A stretch of DNA of 15,117 nt from Anaerolineales bacterium UBA3001. GTDB lineage: Bacteria > Chloroflexota > Anaerolineae > Anaerolineales > UBA11657. Made by a program: the position numbers and the translations under genes. Shown here one piece after another: positions 15,056-15,117 of this stretch. Position 1 is the stretch's first letter, and every line of letters begins with the position of its first letter. The stretch lies in the NCBI GenBank assembly GCA_002346435.1, contig DDZT01000116.1:1-15117 (forward strand), written 5' to 3'. The notes under the pieces are model-generated. The model did no database searches. It had not been told where the DNA came from and was given only the letters and a program-made list of their open reading frames with translations.

Positions 15056-15117
15056 TGCTTAGAAATCCTTGGTACCAACTGTCTGTGTAATTTCAAAGCT
15101 CGCTCAGATAAATCTAC
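15052..15117 (-). CDS. C-terminal end of an unidentified protein (partial)
   Basis: The minus strand is open from the window edge for 21 codons and ends in TGA, which overlaps the ATG of the kinase as ATGA. The peptide tail reads DLSERALKLHRQLVPRISKQ. I do not recognise the family from this tail. The 4-bp overlap, the same arrangement seen at 7185-7188 and 8024-8027, is the main support that it is a real coding end and part of the same operon. Confidence 0.5.
   Translation of the reverse strand, partial: VDLSERALKLHRQLVPRISKQ

Overview
The window is A+T-rich bacterial DNA with dense, nearly gap-free coding. One gene lies on the plus strand directly after a tRNA 3' end. Everything from about 1842 to the right edge is on the minus strand. 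Standard stops are used, and translation starts mix strong Shine-Dalgarno sites with apparently leaderless starts. I cannot name the organism. The gene types would suit an A+T-rich Chloroflexota-like or actinobacteria-like lineage, but that is only a guess.

Layout, left to right. (1) A tRNA 3' end (1-26), then a plus-strand gene for a PfkB-type kinase domain fused to a C-terminal HhH-GPD/Qng1-like glycosylase domain with four Fe-S-type cysteines (62-1855). (2) A minus-strand block reading 5573 to 1842: PfkB kinase, adenosine deaminase, SAM methyltransferase, ribokinase. (3) A block reading 11098 to 5692: nucleoside-symporter-like MFS carrier, MAK32-like PfkB protein with Asn in place of the catalytic Asp, ABC ATPase, ABC-2 permease and a signal-peptide/C-terminal-anchor ectodomain protein. 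A hairpin plus U-tract ends it near 5670-5702. (4) A block reading from the right edge to 11149: the tail of an unknown protein, a PfkB kinase, a double-SIS protein, an M42-like di-metal hydrolase and a YjbQ-family protein. A striking nested repeat precedes yjbQ.

How the genes may work together (inference). Five PfkB-family proteins in 15 kb, with adenosine deaminase, ribokinase, a nucleoside-porter-like MFS protein and a predicted N-glycosidase, point to scavenging of nucleosides, possibly modified ones. The fusion protein is the most novel item: a kinase making a nucleoside 5'-phosphate, coupled to a Qng1-like domain that cleaves it to free base and ribose 5-phosphate, would be a one-polypeptide salvage enzyme. 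The right-hand PfkB + SIS + metallohydrolase set resembles the kinase/deglycase logic of fructoselysine or amino-sugar catabolism. The ABC system is probably a separate export or envelope function with its own promoter.
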